A program made the position numbers and the translations under genes. 64,000 bases of DNA from Dichetophora obliterata (taxonomy: Eukaryota; Arthropoda; Insecta; Diptera; Sciomyzidae): assembly GCA_963920525.1 (NCBI GenBank), contig OY986437.1, positions 116,584,715 to 116,648,714 on the forward strand. Direction: 5' to 3'. The notes under the pieces are model-generated. The model was not told the DNA's origin. It saw nothing but the letters and a program-made list of their open reading frames with translations, and ran no database searches. Positions 44,440-57,243 of this stretch are shown piece by piece (the stretch's first letter is position 1; the number at the start of each line of letters is the position of its first letter).

Positions 44440-47400
44440 ATTTAATCAGGCAGAAGTAACTAGAGAATTAACGGAAGAGACTGCACCAGACCCAGCGATG
44501 GACACGCACGAACGAGTACAGGAAAATGAACATATACCGCAGAACAGACGACCCGATGATGAAACAGTTCAGCATCAACATGCTGCCACGGAATACCGCA
44601 ATACATTCGAAGAAAGAATCTTCACGGAATTTCAAACAGCAAATCAACAATTCAAAGGCACAGACCCTTTAAGCCGACCAATGATTCGTAGACCAAAAGC
44701 CCTAAGGCAAGCAGCTATAGCAACGAACTTCATAAATACCTTTATTCTCCCAACATACCTAGCAAGTAATGTAAGGAATATTGAAGACACACAAACTGCC
44801 CTTTACATAGCTGCCTCTGCTGTAAGCCGCTCTTTGGAAAGTAGAACCATGGTGGAAAACACGTCTGAAGCGTCAAATAGAAGAACTGAGGAAGCAACAA
44901 GGTAGGCTAACACAATATATCGCTGGAAACAGAAGTAAAAAAATATTAAAACATTACGAAAAGATACGGATAGCAATCAATATCCACTCTCGTCAAGATC
45001 CAGAAAACAATACCCCCACTCTTCATTTAGACACCCTCCGACAAAGACTGGCAGTAAAATCAAACAGACTTCGTAGATACGAGACATCGGAAAAAAGGAG
45101 AAAACACAATGCGCAGTTTTCCAAAAGTGAGAAATATTTCTATCGATCACTCCGGGAAGAGCGTGGAACAACAATTGATCAACCTCCATCAGCTGAGAGT
45201 GTAGAAACGTACTGGAAAGGTCTCTGGTCCAATAACTTGACCCACGAAGAGGACAGAGCTTGGATAAAAAATGAAGAAAACAAAGCGAGCACTCTTCCAT
45301 GTATGGGGCCGACCGATTTTACTGAAGAAGAAATAGCTTTAGCCATTAATAAATCACATAATTGGAAGGCACCAGGGCCAGACAACCTACATTACTACTG
45401 GCTGAAGAGATTTAAGTGCGCGCATGCCTATATAGCACGTTACTTCACCAATATCCTTCAACACCCAGATGAAGCGCCAATGTTCCTGACAAAAGGCAAT
45501 ACATATCTCCTCCCCAAAGATGTCAACAATACAAGAAACCCATCAAAATATCGACCTATTACTTGTCTTTGTACGCTATACAAAATTCTTACTTCGTCAC
45601 TAGCATCAAAAATCTACCAACACCTTGAAGACAACAAAGTCCTGGCTACAGAGCAAAAAGGATGCAAAAAAGGCTCTCAAGGATGCAAGGCACAATTAAT
45701 CATTGATGCTGTAGTCATGGAGCAGGTCTATGCAAAGTCGAGAAATATATTTATAGCTTTCATAGACTACAAGAAAGCTTTTGATAGCGTGCCACACTCA
45801 TGGTTAATCAAAGTTTTGGAGATATACAAAGTATGTCCATTTATTATTGCAACTCTCAGGCAACTAATGTCCTCATGGGAAATAACTCTTCACCTGTGTC
45901 ACTCTGGCGGTCGGATTACTTCACCAAAAATCCGCATCAACCGTGGCATCCTTCAAGGTGACAGTCTAAGCCCGTTGTGGTTCTGTATGGCTTTAAACCC
46001 ACTTTCCAATACTCTCAACTCTAATAAATACGGCTACCAAATCAAAGGCGAAGATGGGCAGCAACATAAACTTATACACTTATTATACATGGATGATATA
46101 AAACTCTATGCTGCAACCGATAGACAAATTCAAAGCCTACTGCAATTGGTAGAAAGCTTCTCTACCGATATTAAAATGTCTTTTGGAATAGAGAAATGCC
46201 GACGATTAAGTGTAGTTAAAGGGCAAATCCAGCAAAGAGACTACGAGCTCACAACAAGAGAAACGGTAGAAGCACTGAGCCAATGGGAATCGTATAAGTA
46301 CTTGGGAATCAGCCAAGCCCGGCGGATACAACATAAGGACATTAAGGGAAGGTTCTCCTGGATTTTTTTGAAAAAATTGATTTTTTTTTACATAAAATGA
46401 AAGTTACATATATGTAGAATGTTTGTGCCAAGGGATATTTCAATACGACGCGTATTTCTCGAGCTAGAGCGTGTCAAACGTACCCATGTCACGCGCGCGT
46501 ACCAACTTTCTAAAAACTTTAAACGCGTTTTTCTCGGAACCATGTTTTCTAATCTAACGAACAGCACAGGGCTTGTTCTATTGATCCGATTTCCTTCATT
46601 CAAAGAATGTTTGAAAGTATATACTTTTTTGTACGCCTGGAACCTAACATTGGCATAAAAAATTGTTTATTTATAATTTTTAAACGAGATCTAAGTAAAA
46701 AAAAGCAAAAAATTTCAATTTTTTTTTTAAAAGTCCATAAAATTGGTTTTTTTTACCAAACTTAATTGAAGTTAGGTTCCAGGCATATGAAATGTTATCA
46801 ATTTTAATAAATTTTATACATTTCTCATTTCAGTTCACTACCTGAGGCCCCACACTGTCCGCGGGAGGTCGATGTTTTGCGCGCAGAGGTCGACGAGATC
46901 CGCCATTTTCAAGCCGCCATTTTGAATTTTTCAAATATCTTTTTTTTTTTTTACTCGTCAATAAACCACGAATCAAAGTTCAAAAGCATAAGTTCGTATG
47001 TCTTTTCATTTCCCACAAACCATTCTCAAATTTTGCTTGTTTTTCGGCCAAATCCAAAAAAATCCAGGAGAACCCTCCCTTAAACAAACAATATCAAGTG
47101 TGTACCTACAAAGAACAAGGGACTTACTCCGTTCTCATCTTAATGGAAAAAATATGGTAAAGACCATAAACACCTTTGCTGTACCTGTCCTGACGTATAC
47201 ATTTGGAGTTATTAAGTGGACCCATACGGACCTAGAAGAGCTAAAAAGATCAACGCGCAGGTTAATGACGGTGAACAGAGCCCACCACCCTATTTCTGCT
47301 CTTGAGAGAACAACGCTTCCTAGACACCTTGGAGGCCGTGGAATGATAGACATCAGTCACATGTGTAATAAACAAACAGCAAACCTCCGTAGCTATTTTC

Positions 47401-48308
47401 ATGACCAAAATAACGAACTTCACCAAGCGATAGTACAGAACGACGACAACTATACTCCACTAGACCTGAAGCACATAAGAGGTATCGAATGTGAAACGGA
47501 CTCTGCCTATATTAGTCGTAAATTACAGGAATGGAAATCTAAGGAAATACACGGCAGACATGCCTACATGATGCAACAACCCCACATCGATATAAACATG
47601 TCAAATGCATGGCTCTCGAATGCAGATATCTTTGTTGAGACAGAGGCGTTTATGATAGCAATACAAGACCAAGTCATCACGACACAGAACTACTGTAAAT
47701 ACGTGCTGAAATACGCAATGGAGAACGATACATGTAGAAGGTGCTTTCAACAACCAGAAACAATACAGCACATTACTGGAGCATGTACGTCGCTTGCTGC
47801 TACAGACTATCTGAAGAGACACAACCAAGTTGCAAAAATCATACACCAAGCGCTGGGGATAAAGCACGACCTTTTTTTGATGGAAGTTCCGTTCTATAAA
47901 TATAACCCAGACCCAATTTTAGAAAATAATGTTTGCAAGCTCTATTGGGACCGTACTGTTCTAACTGACCATCTTATTGGAAACAACAGACCAGACATAA
48001 TCTTAGTGAAAAAGCAAAGCAAGGAAACTTTTATCATAGATATTGGAATCCCAAATAGCCACAATCTGGAAAATTATTATCGAGAGAAGGTTAGCAAATA
48101 CCAGCTTCTTGCAGAAGAAATAAAACATATCTGGAGGCAGGATATGGTAAGAGTCATACCGATAATTATATCTTCAACTGGAATAGTTCCCAAAAACTTA
48201 ATTGAAAACCTTAAAACATTAGGTGTCGAAAGAAAAGCCACAACAATACAAAAATCAATAATCCTATCAACAACAGCGATAGTGCGTTCAATAATTTGCA
48301 GTGCTTAA
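44440..48308 (+). pseudogene. R4/Dong-like polyprotein: RT plus REL endonuclease
   Basis: The N-terminal part (44,440-44,840) is in one frame; a frameshift near 44,840 moves to a frame with EPWWKTRLKRQIEELRKQQG that is open to the insertion. RT motifs are APGPDNLHYYWLKRF, YRPITCLCTLYKIL, FIDYKKAFDSVPHSWL, GILQGDSLSPLWFCMAL, LLYMDDIKLY and YKYLG. After the MITE at 46,346-47,079 the same frame resumes (QTISSVYLQRTRDLL). The C-terminal knuckle CRRCFQQPETIQHITGAC (C-x2-C, H-x4-C) and the PD-(D/E)XK endonuclease (NRPDIILVKKQ, FIIDIGIPNSHNLE) follow, ending at 48,308. REL endonuclease downstream of RT is diagnostic of the R2/R4 group. Only one frameshift and the MITE break it, so it looks young. 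Confidence 0.9.
46346..47079. mobile_element. TTAA-flanked MITE inside the R4/Dong ORF
   Basis: GGGAAGGTTCTCCTGGATTT (46,346) is mirrored by AAATCCAGGAGAACCCTCCC (ending 47,079). TTAA lies at 46,342-46,345 and 47,080-47,083. Dropping the element and one TTAA joins codons for ...HKDIK to QTISS in frame. Duplication and excision footprint are those of piggyBac-type elements. No transposase; the GC-rich centre has CGTGTCAAACG and ACGCGCGCGTACC. Confidence 0.9.
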
Positions 48309-48451
48309 AACTCTACTATTAACATAATATATATTAAAAACAAAAACACAAAAGAAAACAGTGCTGAAGTGACTTGCAGGCGACTGCCGTCATGTTCAGC
48401 TAAAAATGGACTCCCCCTCGCGCGGTATGGGGAGGGAAAAGAGGCGTGGGA

Positions 48452-50296
<1,845 letters not shown>

Positions 50297-50670
50297 TCTA
50301 ATAGATTCTAAGTCTGCGATTTATCGTTGCGGAAAACGAGCTGCGGTTTTTTCTACATTTTGCATGTATTTTCCAACAACAAAGATCGTCGGCCGCAGCG
50401 ATTTTTAATTCTGTTCAGGCTCTAATGCTGGAAGTTCATTCGATGCAGTTGCGTTTTGCATCTGTCTACTGGCTGGCGAATTTACGCAAGGAATTTATGG
50501 TAGAGTTCAATGATTGCGTTCGATGTTCAGAGAAAGCAGGGCTACAAAATTATTCAATATTGTCTATATGGTTGAAATGGAATTTTAAATGTATTAATGC
50601 TGAAATATATAAAATTTTTTGATTAATAATAACAAAGACTTTTTGTTAAAAATTAGCATTAAAATGTGAT
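50297..50670. other. Non-coding spacer
   Basis: No family recognised in the 65-codon frame at 50,425-50,622. Confidence 0.4.
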
Positions 50671-50674
50671 TTAA

Positions 50675-51190
50675 CCCATTAATGTTTAATGGGTATTTAA
50701 ATACCCTTAAAACAGTGTTTACGAAAAAGGCCATATCTCGAAAGTGGTAGGAGATATCAAAATAATTTTTATTTAAAACATTACGGAAAAATTAAAATAT
50801 TTATTGTCTTAACAATGTGAAAAGAAATTCATACAGTTAAATGTTCCTTTTCGAGATCGAAAATGTGTGATTTTCAAAAATTACAAAATCCATACATAAA
50901 GCAATGTAGAAAATAAGAAGATGGAAAGATCGAATGAAAAATTCGAGGTCAGTTTGCCTCTAGTATCCTCTATTTATCAGGTGTTCATTATGACAAAAGA
51001 ATGTTGCCATATATGAAAATTTTTATTAACACTAATAACCCGGATTAGCCGATTGAATATTGACAGATCTCAAATACGGTGACAGTTACAAACCTCAAAT
51101 TTTGCAAAGCAACTTCTATGGCCTATATAAGCTTCCTGATAAATTTTTAAAAAAATCGTACGGCGAAATTTATGAGCAGTCTTTAATGGG
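50675..51190. mobile_element. TTAA-flanked MITE (piggyBac-like)
   Basis: TTAA (50,671) then CCCATTAA at the left, and TTAATGGG then TTAA (51,191-51,194) at the right. Just inside the left end, TTTAATGGGTATTTAAATAC is itself palindromic. No coding content. piggyBac TIRs commonly start CCC, which supports the assignment. Confidence 0.6.
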
Positions 51191-51194
51191 TTAA

Positions 51195-51514
51195 GCTAAA
51201 TATCAACTGAAAATATATCAACATTTTAATGCATTAAAATTTTATCATGAAGCAGCATCCCTGAAAGTAACTAGTTACGTTTATTTCTGCTCGTTGTTCG
51301 CTATTTGTACCGAGCTGTCAAAAAACGCAATTTACGCCTTGAAATATTTTCAACTTTCTTGCGTAAATTGCATTTTCTTAGCGTTACGTTCACAAGCATT
51401 GAACTTGCTCCCAAAAGCTTTCACATACTTCAATAAAATTGCGCAAGCGATTAGATGGACGTAAACTTCCGAGTAGATGGACGCATGGTATCAGGATAGA
51501 GGCATGGCAGAACT
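51195..51514. other. Non-coding spacer
   Basis: A motif GCGTAAATTGCATTTT near 51,360 mirrors AAAACGCAATTTACGC near 51,322. No gene recognised. Confidence 0.4.
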
Positions 51515-51705
51515 ATACAAGGTAGTGTTAGGGCTGAATGTGCTCTCTTTCTTAGTGATCATAACTGTCAAACTCAGCCATTTTGGAATTTTTTGCCAAT
51601 TTTTGCTTTCATATTGCATTCTCATTGGTTGCAGATTTTGTATGAGTTGTCAACTTCGTTTTGACAGTTTCGGTCACCGGCTCTCCGCCCTAACACTACC
51701 TTGTC
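51515..51705. mobile_element. MITE, family 1 (core)
   Basis: Opposite-orientation copy of 2,478-2,666, with ends TACAAGGTAGTGTTAGGGC and its inverse. Weaker similarity continues about 25 bp outward on each side. Confidence 0.75.
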
Positions 51706-51729
51706 TAATTTTGCAATGGATAGAGGTAG

Positions 51730-52274
51730 CTGCAGCGCTGACTGTGCTCTCTTTCCATACTGCCATGTCTGTCAAATTCAGCTGTGTGACGAATGGAAAA
51801 AAAAAGAAAATAAATAAAAAGTTTTGCTTCGTTTTGACATTTTCGGCAGTATGCTCTCATCTGGTGCATCTACCTGTATTCTTCTATCATAGATGGTTGC
51901 AAGCGGTTGATGTGTGTAAGGGCTTGATTGATCAATCTTTCTTTAGTTCGTTTGTTTTCGTAGTGCTATAAACATGTCTGCTGGAAAAAAGAAGATGTGA
52001 ACAAAAAATTTAGGAGGACAAACAATTTTTGGCAGAGTTTATTGACTCTTTTCCTTTTTTTACGCTTTTTAAAGCGTAGCTAATTACTTGCTTTGCAAGT
52101 AATGCTATATGAGCGATACACTCATCCGCTTAACTCATTGCACGTCTACATTCCATAAAAAAAAATGCAAAATTAAAATTTGACGTAATGATTGATGTGT
52201 GTAAGGGATAGCATCAATCAGATGTCAAATGATTTACCGTGTAAGGTCCGCATTAAGCTAATCGCCTTGCTGCA
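51730..52274. other. Non-coding, direct duplication
   Basis: ATTGATGTGTGTAAGGG-type sequence occurs near 51,907 and 52,190. No gene recognised. Confidence 0.4.
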
Positions 52275-52277
52275 ATA

Positions 52278-53104
52278 AGGCCCAACCAAAATAGACGAAA
52301 CGAGACGCTAGCATTTTGACGAACGTCTGCACTCGTTAGGGTGATGTTACGGTGGTCGTGTCACTTTTTACTCTCTTTTTTTCGTTTGATGATCTGTGTG
52401 ACGAAAGTATGTTATGCTGGCGGTCATATTATGCCTAGGCACCAGTACACTTTTTGCTACTTTTAGTATTTTTTCAACCGATGAGTGTTGCTATTAAGCA
52501 GGTTTCATTACTTCTTTCATACATTTCGTACTAAAAGTGTACTATTTTCGTGCCTAAACACAAATGTTGTGAATAATTCCGCAACGCAATACTGTTTTGA
52601 TCCCATGATTTCATATTTTTGTCGAATCGTTTGGTGACCGTGATGGTGAAAATTGTATCTCTTTCTCTCGCTCTCAAATTTTTAATTTACATTGAAATAA
52701 CAACAATGCATGACCATGATGAGCCCATGACCGCCACGGTACTGATGTTTACGGATTTAACCCAAAATGAAACGATTTGCTCAACTCGTCTGAAACAGCT
52801 GATCAGTAGCCAATCAAGTATTATTTATTTATTTATATTGTGCATTTTGTAATTTTTAATAAAGATTTGTGAAAAATGAGTGAAATATGTAATTTTTAAT
52901 AAAGATTTGTGAAAAATGAGTGAAATAATGGCGAAATTGAAACAAATTGATGAAAATAAAATAAAAACGCACTCTGCACAGCTATTGTTGACGAGTTGCT
53001 ACGCTAGCAGTTCGGTTCTAACGGAATAATACGTCTTGTCAAACTGTTTCGTTTAGTTTCATTTTTACTCGTTACGGAGCAAAACGTCTATTTTGGTTGG
53101 GCCT
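52278..53104. mobile_element. MITE, AGGCCCAACCAAAATAGACG ends
   Basis: AGGCCCAACCAAAATAGACG (52,278) is mirrored by CGTCTATTTTGGTTGGGCCT (ending 53,104). The plan is the same as the element at 41,613-42,084 but the internal TIR bases differ. A 40 bp stretch (TGTAATTTTTAATAAAGATT...) is duplicated near 52,848 and 52,890. The 77-codon frame inside is not recognised. Confidence 0.8.
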
Positions 53105-53107
53105 ATA

Positions 53108-53483
53108 GACTAACAGGTCGGTTATACAGGGCAGTGATAGTGAAGGTGCGAAAGAATTTGTGTACTGCTCGAATGATTCGAAAAATTTCGAACTTTCATG
53201 CTAGTAGCAAAAGATGCTACACATGCAAGTGAAAGATCATTCAAAAAATTTCATCGTATGCGAAGGTTCTCGCTGCTATTGCAGTTTACGTGTGCTTTAA
53301 ACAAGCTTTCAGTGTTGCTTCATGTACCAAATCGAGGAAAACCCGAAATAAATCAACCAAAAGTAATTAAAAGCAACACTGATATCACCCTTTTTGATAT
53401 ACACTGGCCTCTACTGTCAAAATGCACTGGCTCAGAAATTTCGTTGCCAGTATCGATGAAAGCGGCGTGAAAGTGAATCCAGT
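53108..53483. other. Non-coding spacer
   Basis: A 90-codon frame at 53,198-53,470 has no family I recognise. Confidence 0.35.
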
Positions 53484-53717
53484 GTGAGTGTATTTGTGCA
53501 AAAGTGTGAATGTATTGAGTTTTTCGAACTACAGAGCCAGTATTTTTTTCGCCAATATATTCCCAATAAGGCTCATCGTTACGGTATAAAGATTTTTAAA
53601 CTTTGCTCTATTGAAGGATATACCTGGTCAGTAAAAATATATTCTGGCAGGTCATCAACTCAATTGAGAGAAGTCGGTTTGACAAAAAGCGTATGCGAAG
53701 ATTTAAGCAGTTTTTAA
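53484..53717 (+). pseudogene. piggyBac transposase fragment
   Basis: The frame contains YFFRQYIPNKAHRYGIKIFK followed by LCSIEGYTWSVKIYSG. This is the conserved (F)KQYxPxKxxRxGIKxxxLC-x-GY block of the piggyBac DDD transposase domain, next to the second catalytic Asp region. The rest of the protein is missing. A short flank after it (CTGATCTAAAGCTCGCA near 53,729) also occurs near 5,895, which may mark a shared decayed family. Confidence 0.7.
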
Positions 53718-54543
53718 AATATTACCTGATCTAAAGCTCGCATTTCAGTTCATGTAATTAATTTACTATTAAATTTGTTTTACATAATTTTATGAACATG
53801 TACAAAAAATTCAATGAAAAAACTTGAATGTGATTTAAAAAATTTTTTAAATAAAAACCTTTCTGAAACTATCTGTATAAAACAACATAATGTTTGAAAC
53901 ACACTATACTTCCTTAGAAATACTGAAATGTGATTTAAAAAATACTAAAATAAAAAAATTTTATCTAGCTGTAACTGTACAGCTTAATATATAATAAAAA
54001 TAATCATATATTGATATGACTTGGAAAATATAAACCTTTCATGAACCAACTGTATACAATATTGCAAAATACTGACATAGAAAAATTAAAATGTAACCTT
54101 AAAAAATTTAAAAGAAACTTCCTTTAACAAGCAGTACAAAATATCACAAAATTCCTACTTAGAAATACTGAAATTATTAAACTATTTTTTTTTTAATAAT
54201 TTTATGAACCTTCCGAATAATTCATTCAATTAATTTTTTTAAATAGAATTGATCTTTGTTTTTCAGAAATAAACAATAAATAATGTCATAATAATATGCA
54301 AGTTAAACAGTGGGTTGTTGTTGTTGCTGCTGCCTTATTTTCATAAATTACTTGACTTTAAGCTCCAAATTTTAGCATTGTAAAATCATCAAAGGTCAAA
54401 GTCATTTGTATAAATCATAAATAATGTGTTTTTTAGTTTTTTTTTTAAATCTTCTGCAATGTTTTATGTTATAAAACAAGGCAAAACCACATTGAAACTT
54501 CATATTACGTCCTCCAAAAAATTAATTTTCTAAGGTTTGTCAA
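53718..54543. other. AT-rich DNA, no gene recognised
   Basis: Repeated phrases such as AAATACTGAAATGTGATTTAA recur with variation (about 53,830-54,180), suggesting an old duplicated element. Confidence 0.4.
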
Positions 54544-54616
54544 GCCCGGGACTAGTCCCGGGATCCCGAGATTGTGTTTTTCAAATCCTGAAATCCCGGG
54601 ATTGCCGAAGCGTCCC
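54544..54616. repeat. CCCGGGA-rich palindromic cluster
   Basis: CCCGGGACTAGTCCCGGGA is itself an inverted repeat, followed by ATCCCGAGAT and AAATCCCGGGATTG. It looks like a hAT subterminal region, but no matching right end was found. Confidence 0.45.
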
Positions 54617-55015
54617 TAAATTCGATACCATAGCATGAATGATGCTTGAGGCATGCCTGATGTTGCCCAACTGTTAACATTTTGCAGGCATAAAAGCTTA
54701 CAATCCACTTACAATATTTGATTGCATGTGAACTGTCAAATTGAATTTCATGATATCTAGATTTCATGCTATAATATTTAGGTGGACACTTCATCTCATG
54801 AAATTTCATTTTGGAATTGCTTGTAAAAGTTTATTAAATTAATAATTTCTTCCATTTGCCATTCCATTTTATGTTCTTTCACTCTTTTAATGCTTTCGCA
54901 ATATTTTTTGCTTGAAAAGTTCTTAAAAATGCACACACTTACATATTTTACTGAAAATTGACAGCTCATCTCATGAAATATATCTCAAGAAATATTTCAA
55001 GAGATAAATTTTATG

Positions 55016-56172
55016 ACTGTGTGCTTAGACCGCCTGAACGAACGAAAAATTTATCGCGAACAATTTATTGCAATAAATTCTTTGTTCGGAGTACTGTTTA
55101 GACCGCACGAACATCAATCGCGAACAAACATTGGCCGCCATCTTGTACGTTCAGGCGGTGTAAACAGCAATTTGTGCATTTGGCCGAACATCAATAAATG
55201 CAGGGTTGATAACTCCTTATTTATATAATAGTACTAAAACTTATACTCCGTTTCTCAACAACAAATGGTTTGCCACTCCATAATAATATATTACTCGTAT
55301 TAGTTATTATAGAAAAGACGTGTGTTTAACTTAAGGGCCCATTTAATTTTTTCGATGCACAAAAATTAAATGTTTTCAAATTTTTCGTGTGTCAATTAAT
55401 TTCGTAAATTTTAAGTCAAATAAATAAAAATTGCTACCAAATTGTATGCACTTATTAAGCAAATACAATTGGTGCTTTCAGTCGTTCGATTTTTATTTTA
55501 GAAAAATACTTTTTATGTTATAACTTTAAAGAATTGCTTTTAGTCACATATCGAATTTTCAACTACCATTTTGGTTAATATCCACATTTTTCTAAAATCT
55601 TCGATTAAAATCTCAAAAAGTTTCAGCAGAACCTAAAATACTTTTTTTATTTTATTTGAACGAGCTCTATTGCTGACTCCTGCTATATTAAATAATATTT
55701 GCTATCCATAAGCTCAAAATTTTCATTAAAAGTTATATAGTTATTATTAAAAAAATTACCTCAAATAAACAGACGCTTTAAAATGAAACTTTAAATATAT
55801 GGTTTTTCCACTTAAAAAACTTAATTTGGCCCTTTACACAATACTTGCAGCGAAAATTAGCATAACGCTATAAAAAACATAAATTACTACATATTTTAGT
55901 ACTTTTCATAAATTATTCTCTTAAGCTAGTCCTATTTGCTACTTTTCATTTTTAAACACAGCGCAACACCGGATTCGCCCAAAAAGATCGAAGCTTGTTC
56001 GATCAGAGCGAACGAAGGAATCTTCGTTCGTTCGCCCTAATTTACTGTTTACACCGGGCAAGCATTGTTCGCTATAAATTTATCGCGTTATACTGTTCGT
56101 TCGGGCAAAGTGCTTAAACCGAGCGAACGAACGAGGTTTCTTTCGTTTGTTCAGGCGGTCTAAACGCACAGT
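55016..56172. mobile_element. TIR element with CGAACGAACG subterminal repeats
   Basis: The left end ACTGTGTGCTTAGACCGCCT matches the inverse of the right end, ACTGTGCGTTTAGACCGCCT. Inside, GAACGAACG and GACCGxxxGAAC motifs recur in both orientations (55,030-55,170 and 56,000-56,160). No coding gene. A smaller TA-flanked element is nested at 55,334-55,834. The superfamily is not clear. Confidence 0.65.
55334..55834. mobile_element. TA-flanked MITE
   Basis: AGGGCCCATTTAATTTTT is mirrored by AACTTAATTTGGCCCTT at the right, with TA outside both (55,332-55,333; 55,835-55,836). The interior is AT-rich. Confidence 0.5.
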
Positions 56173-56275
56173 GATATAAACAATTTCATGATATGAGTGG
56201 TCTACACTTGAGATATATATCATGAAATTCAATTTGACAGTTCGCATGCATCAAATATTGTTAGTGGAGACACTC

Positions 56276-56734
56276 AGCCTTATTCATAATCTCATTTTAA
56301 AGGCTGCGTAACTTTAAACCAGCTTTAAGCAACACATCGTTATTCATAAACGTTTTTCGGGCTTGTGTAAGATCTGCGTAGCTTAAACACCGAAATTTGC
56401 GTTTAAAGGCTGCATAATTTTAACCTAAACTTTTTTGTCGTCTTTTCGATTAAGGTTGATGTATATGATATTTATATCATAGACATGCTCCATATGCGAC
56501 CTTTTTATACTTTTTTCAGTAACAGATTTGCAAATGTACAAGAATTCTTCGTTTTTGTAAAAGAGTTTATATTGTTTAGACACAAACCTTACAAAATTAA
56601 GCAATGAATAAAAAAATGATTATGAATAACAATTTCAGCGAGGTCGCGCAGAGGATGCGTAAAGCCTAGAACAGTGTGTTACTAAGCAAGCGTTGAACGT
56701 TTGTTTAGGAAAATCTATTGCATAAGGCTGACTG
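56276..56734. mobile_element. MITE with CAGCCTTAT ends
   Basis: CAGCCTTATTCATAATC (left) and the inverse of CTATTGCATAAGGCTG (right). Internally AAGGCTGCGTAACTTTAA and AAGGCTGCATAATTTTAA are repeated. Confidence 0.5.
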
Positions 56735-56808
56735 TGTATAAAAGAAATATTAGCACATCCACTTGCATTTATTAATTGCTTCAATTATATATAAATTTAA
56801 TACAATTA

Positions 56809-57243
56809 GGCAATTCACAGTTCATGCTAATTAAGGTTTAATGTGCTAATTCTGAAATGTGCTATTTTGCCTGTTAATTTTTTGTTTTTGTTTTGCATGT
56901 AAACACAAATTAAACCGGTGTGTTAAATGTTGCTACTTTTGTACATGCCTTAAGGCATGTTTTTGTAGAGTGTTAATGTGTTGTTCCGTGAAGAAGTGTT
57001 TTACGTGAATAAAAAAGAGTAACCTGGTAAATAATTTTGATGAAGTTTTCAATAAAACTGAATATTAAATTGAGTTATTTAACTTTTAATAGAATCCAAA
57101 ACATCTGGGCTGCAAAGTAAAGATTCCACCGCTGTTTTGAAACTGCAAATCAATACTTCTCACTAAAGTTGTGCTCACAGTTGAAAAAATTAGTACATTA
57201 AAATATTAATATATTAAAACATTACAATGAACTGTGAATTGCC
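56809..57243 (+). mobile_element. MITE, family 3
   Basis: Inverted-orientation copy of 43,254-43,690. The ends are GGCAATTCACAGTTCATG and its inverse. The copies match along their length, including CACAAATTAAACCGGTGTGT. Confidence 0.85.

Larger units (their letters stand above)
44440..48451 (+). mobile_element. R4/Dong-like LINE inserted in TAA repeats
   Basis: The element encodes RT and a restriction-enzyme-like endonuclease and is bounded on both sides by TAA/AAT repeats, the target described for Dong of the R4 clade. The reading frame is open into the 5' microsatellite without a Met, so it is slightly 5' truncated. The body without the nested MITE is about 3.3 kb. The 3' untranslated part (48,309-48,451) has a CCCCTCGCGCGGTATGGGGA block before the repeats. 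Confidence 0.88.
54705..56275. mobile_element. TIR element interrupted by another element
   Basis: CACTTACAATATTTGAT, GAACTGTCAAATTGAATTTC and ATGATAT at the left (54,706-54,760) recur inverted at 56,205-56,272. The interior is occupied by the element at 55,016-56,172. Outer boundaries are approximate. Confidence 0.55.

Noticed and set aside
46877..47083. Frame running into the second R4/Dong segment from 46,998
   Set aside because: The first ~30 codons lie in the TTAA MITE; the true LINE frame resumes only after 47,083.
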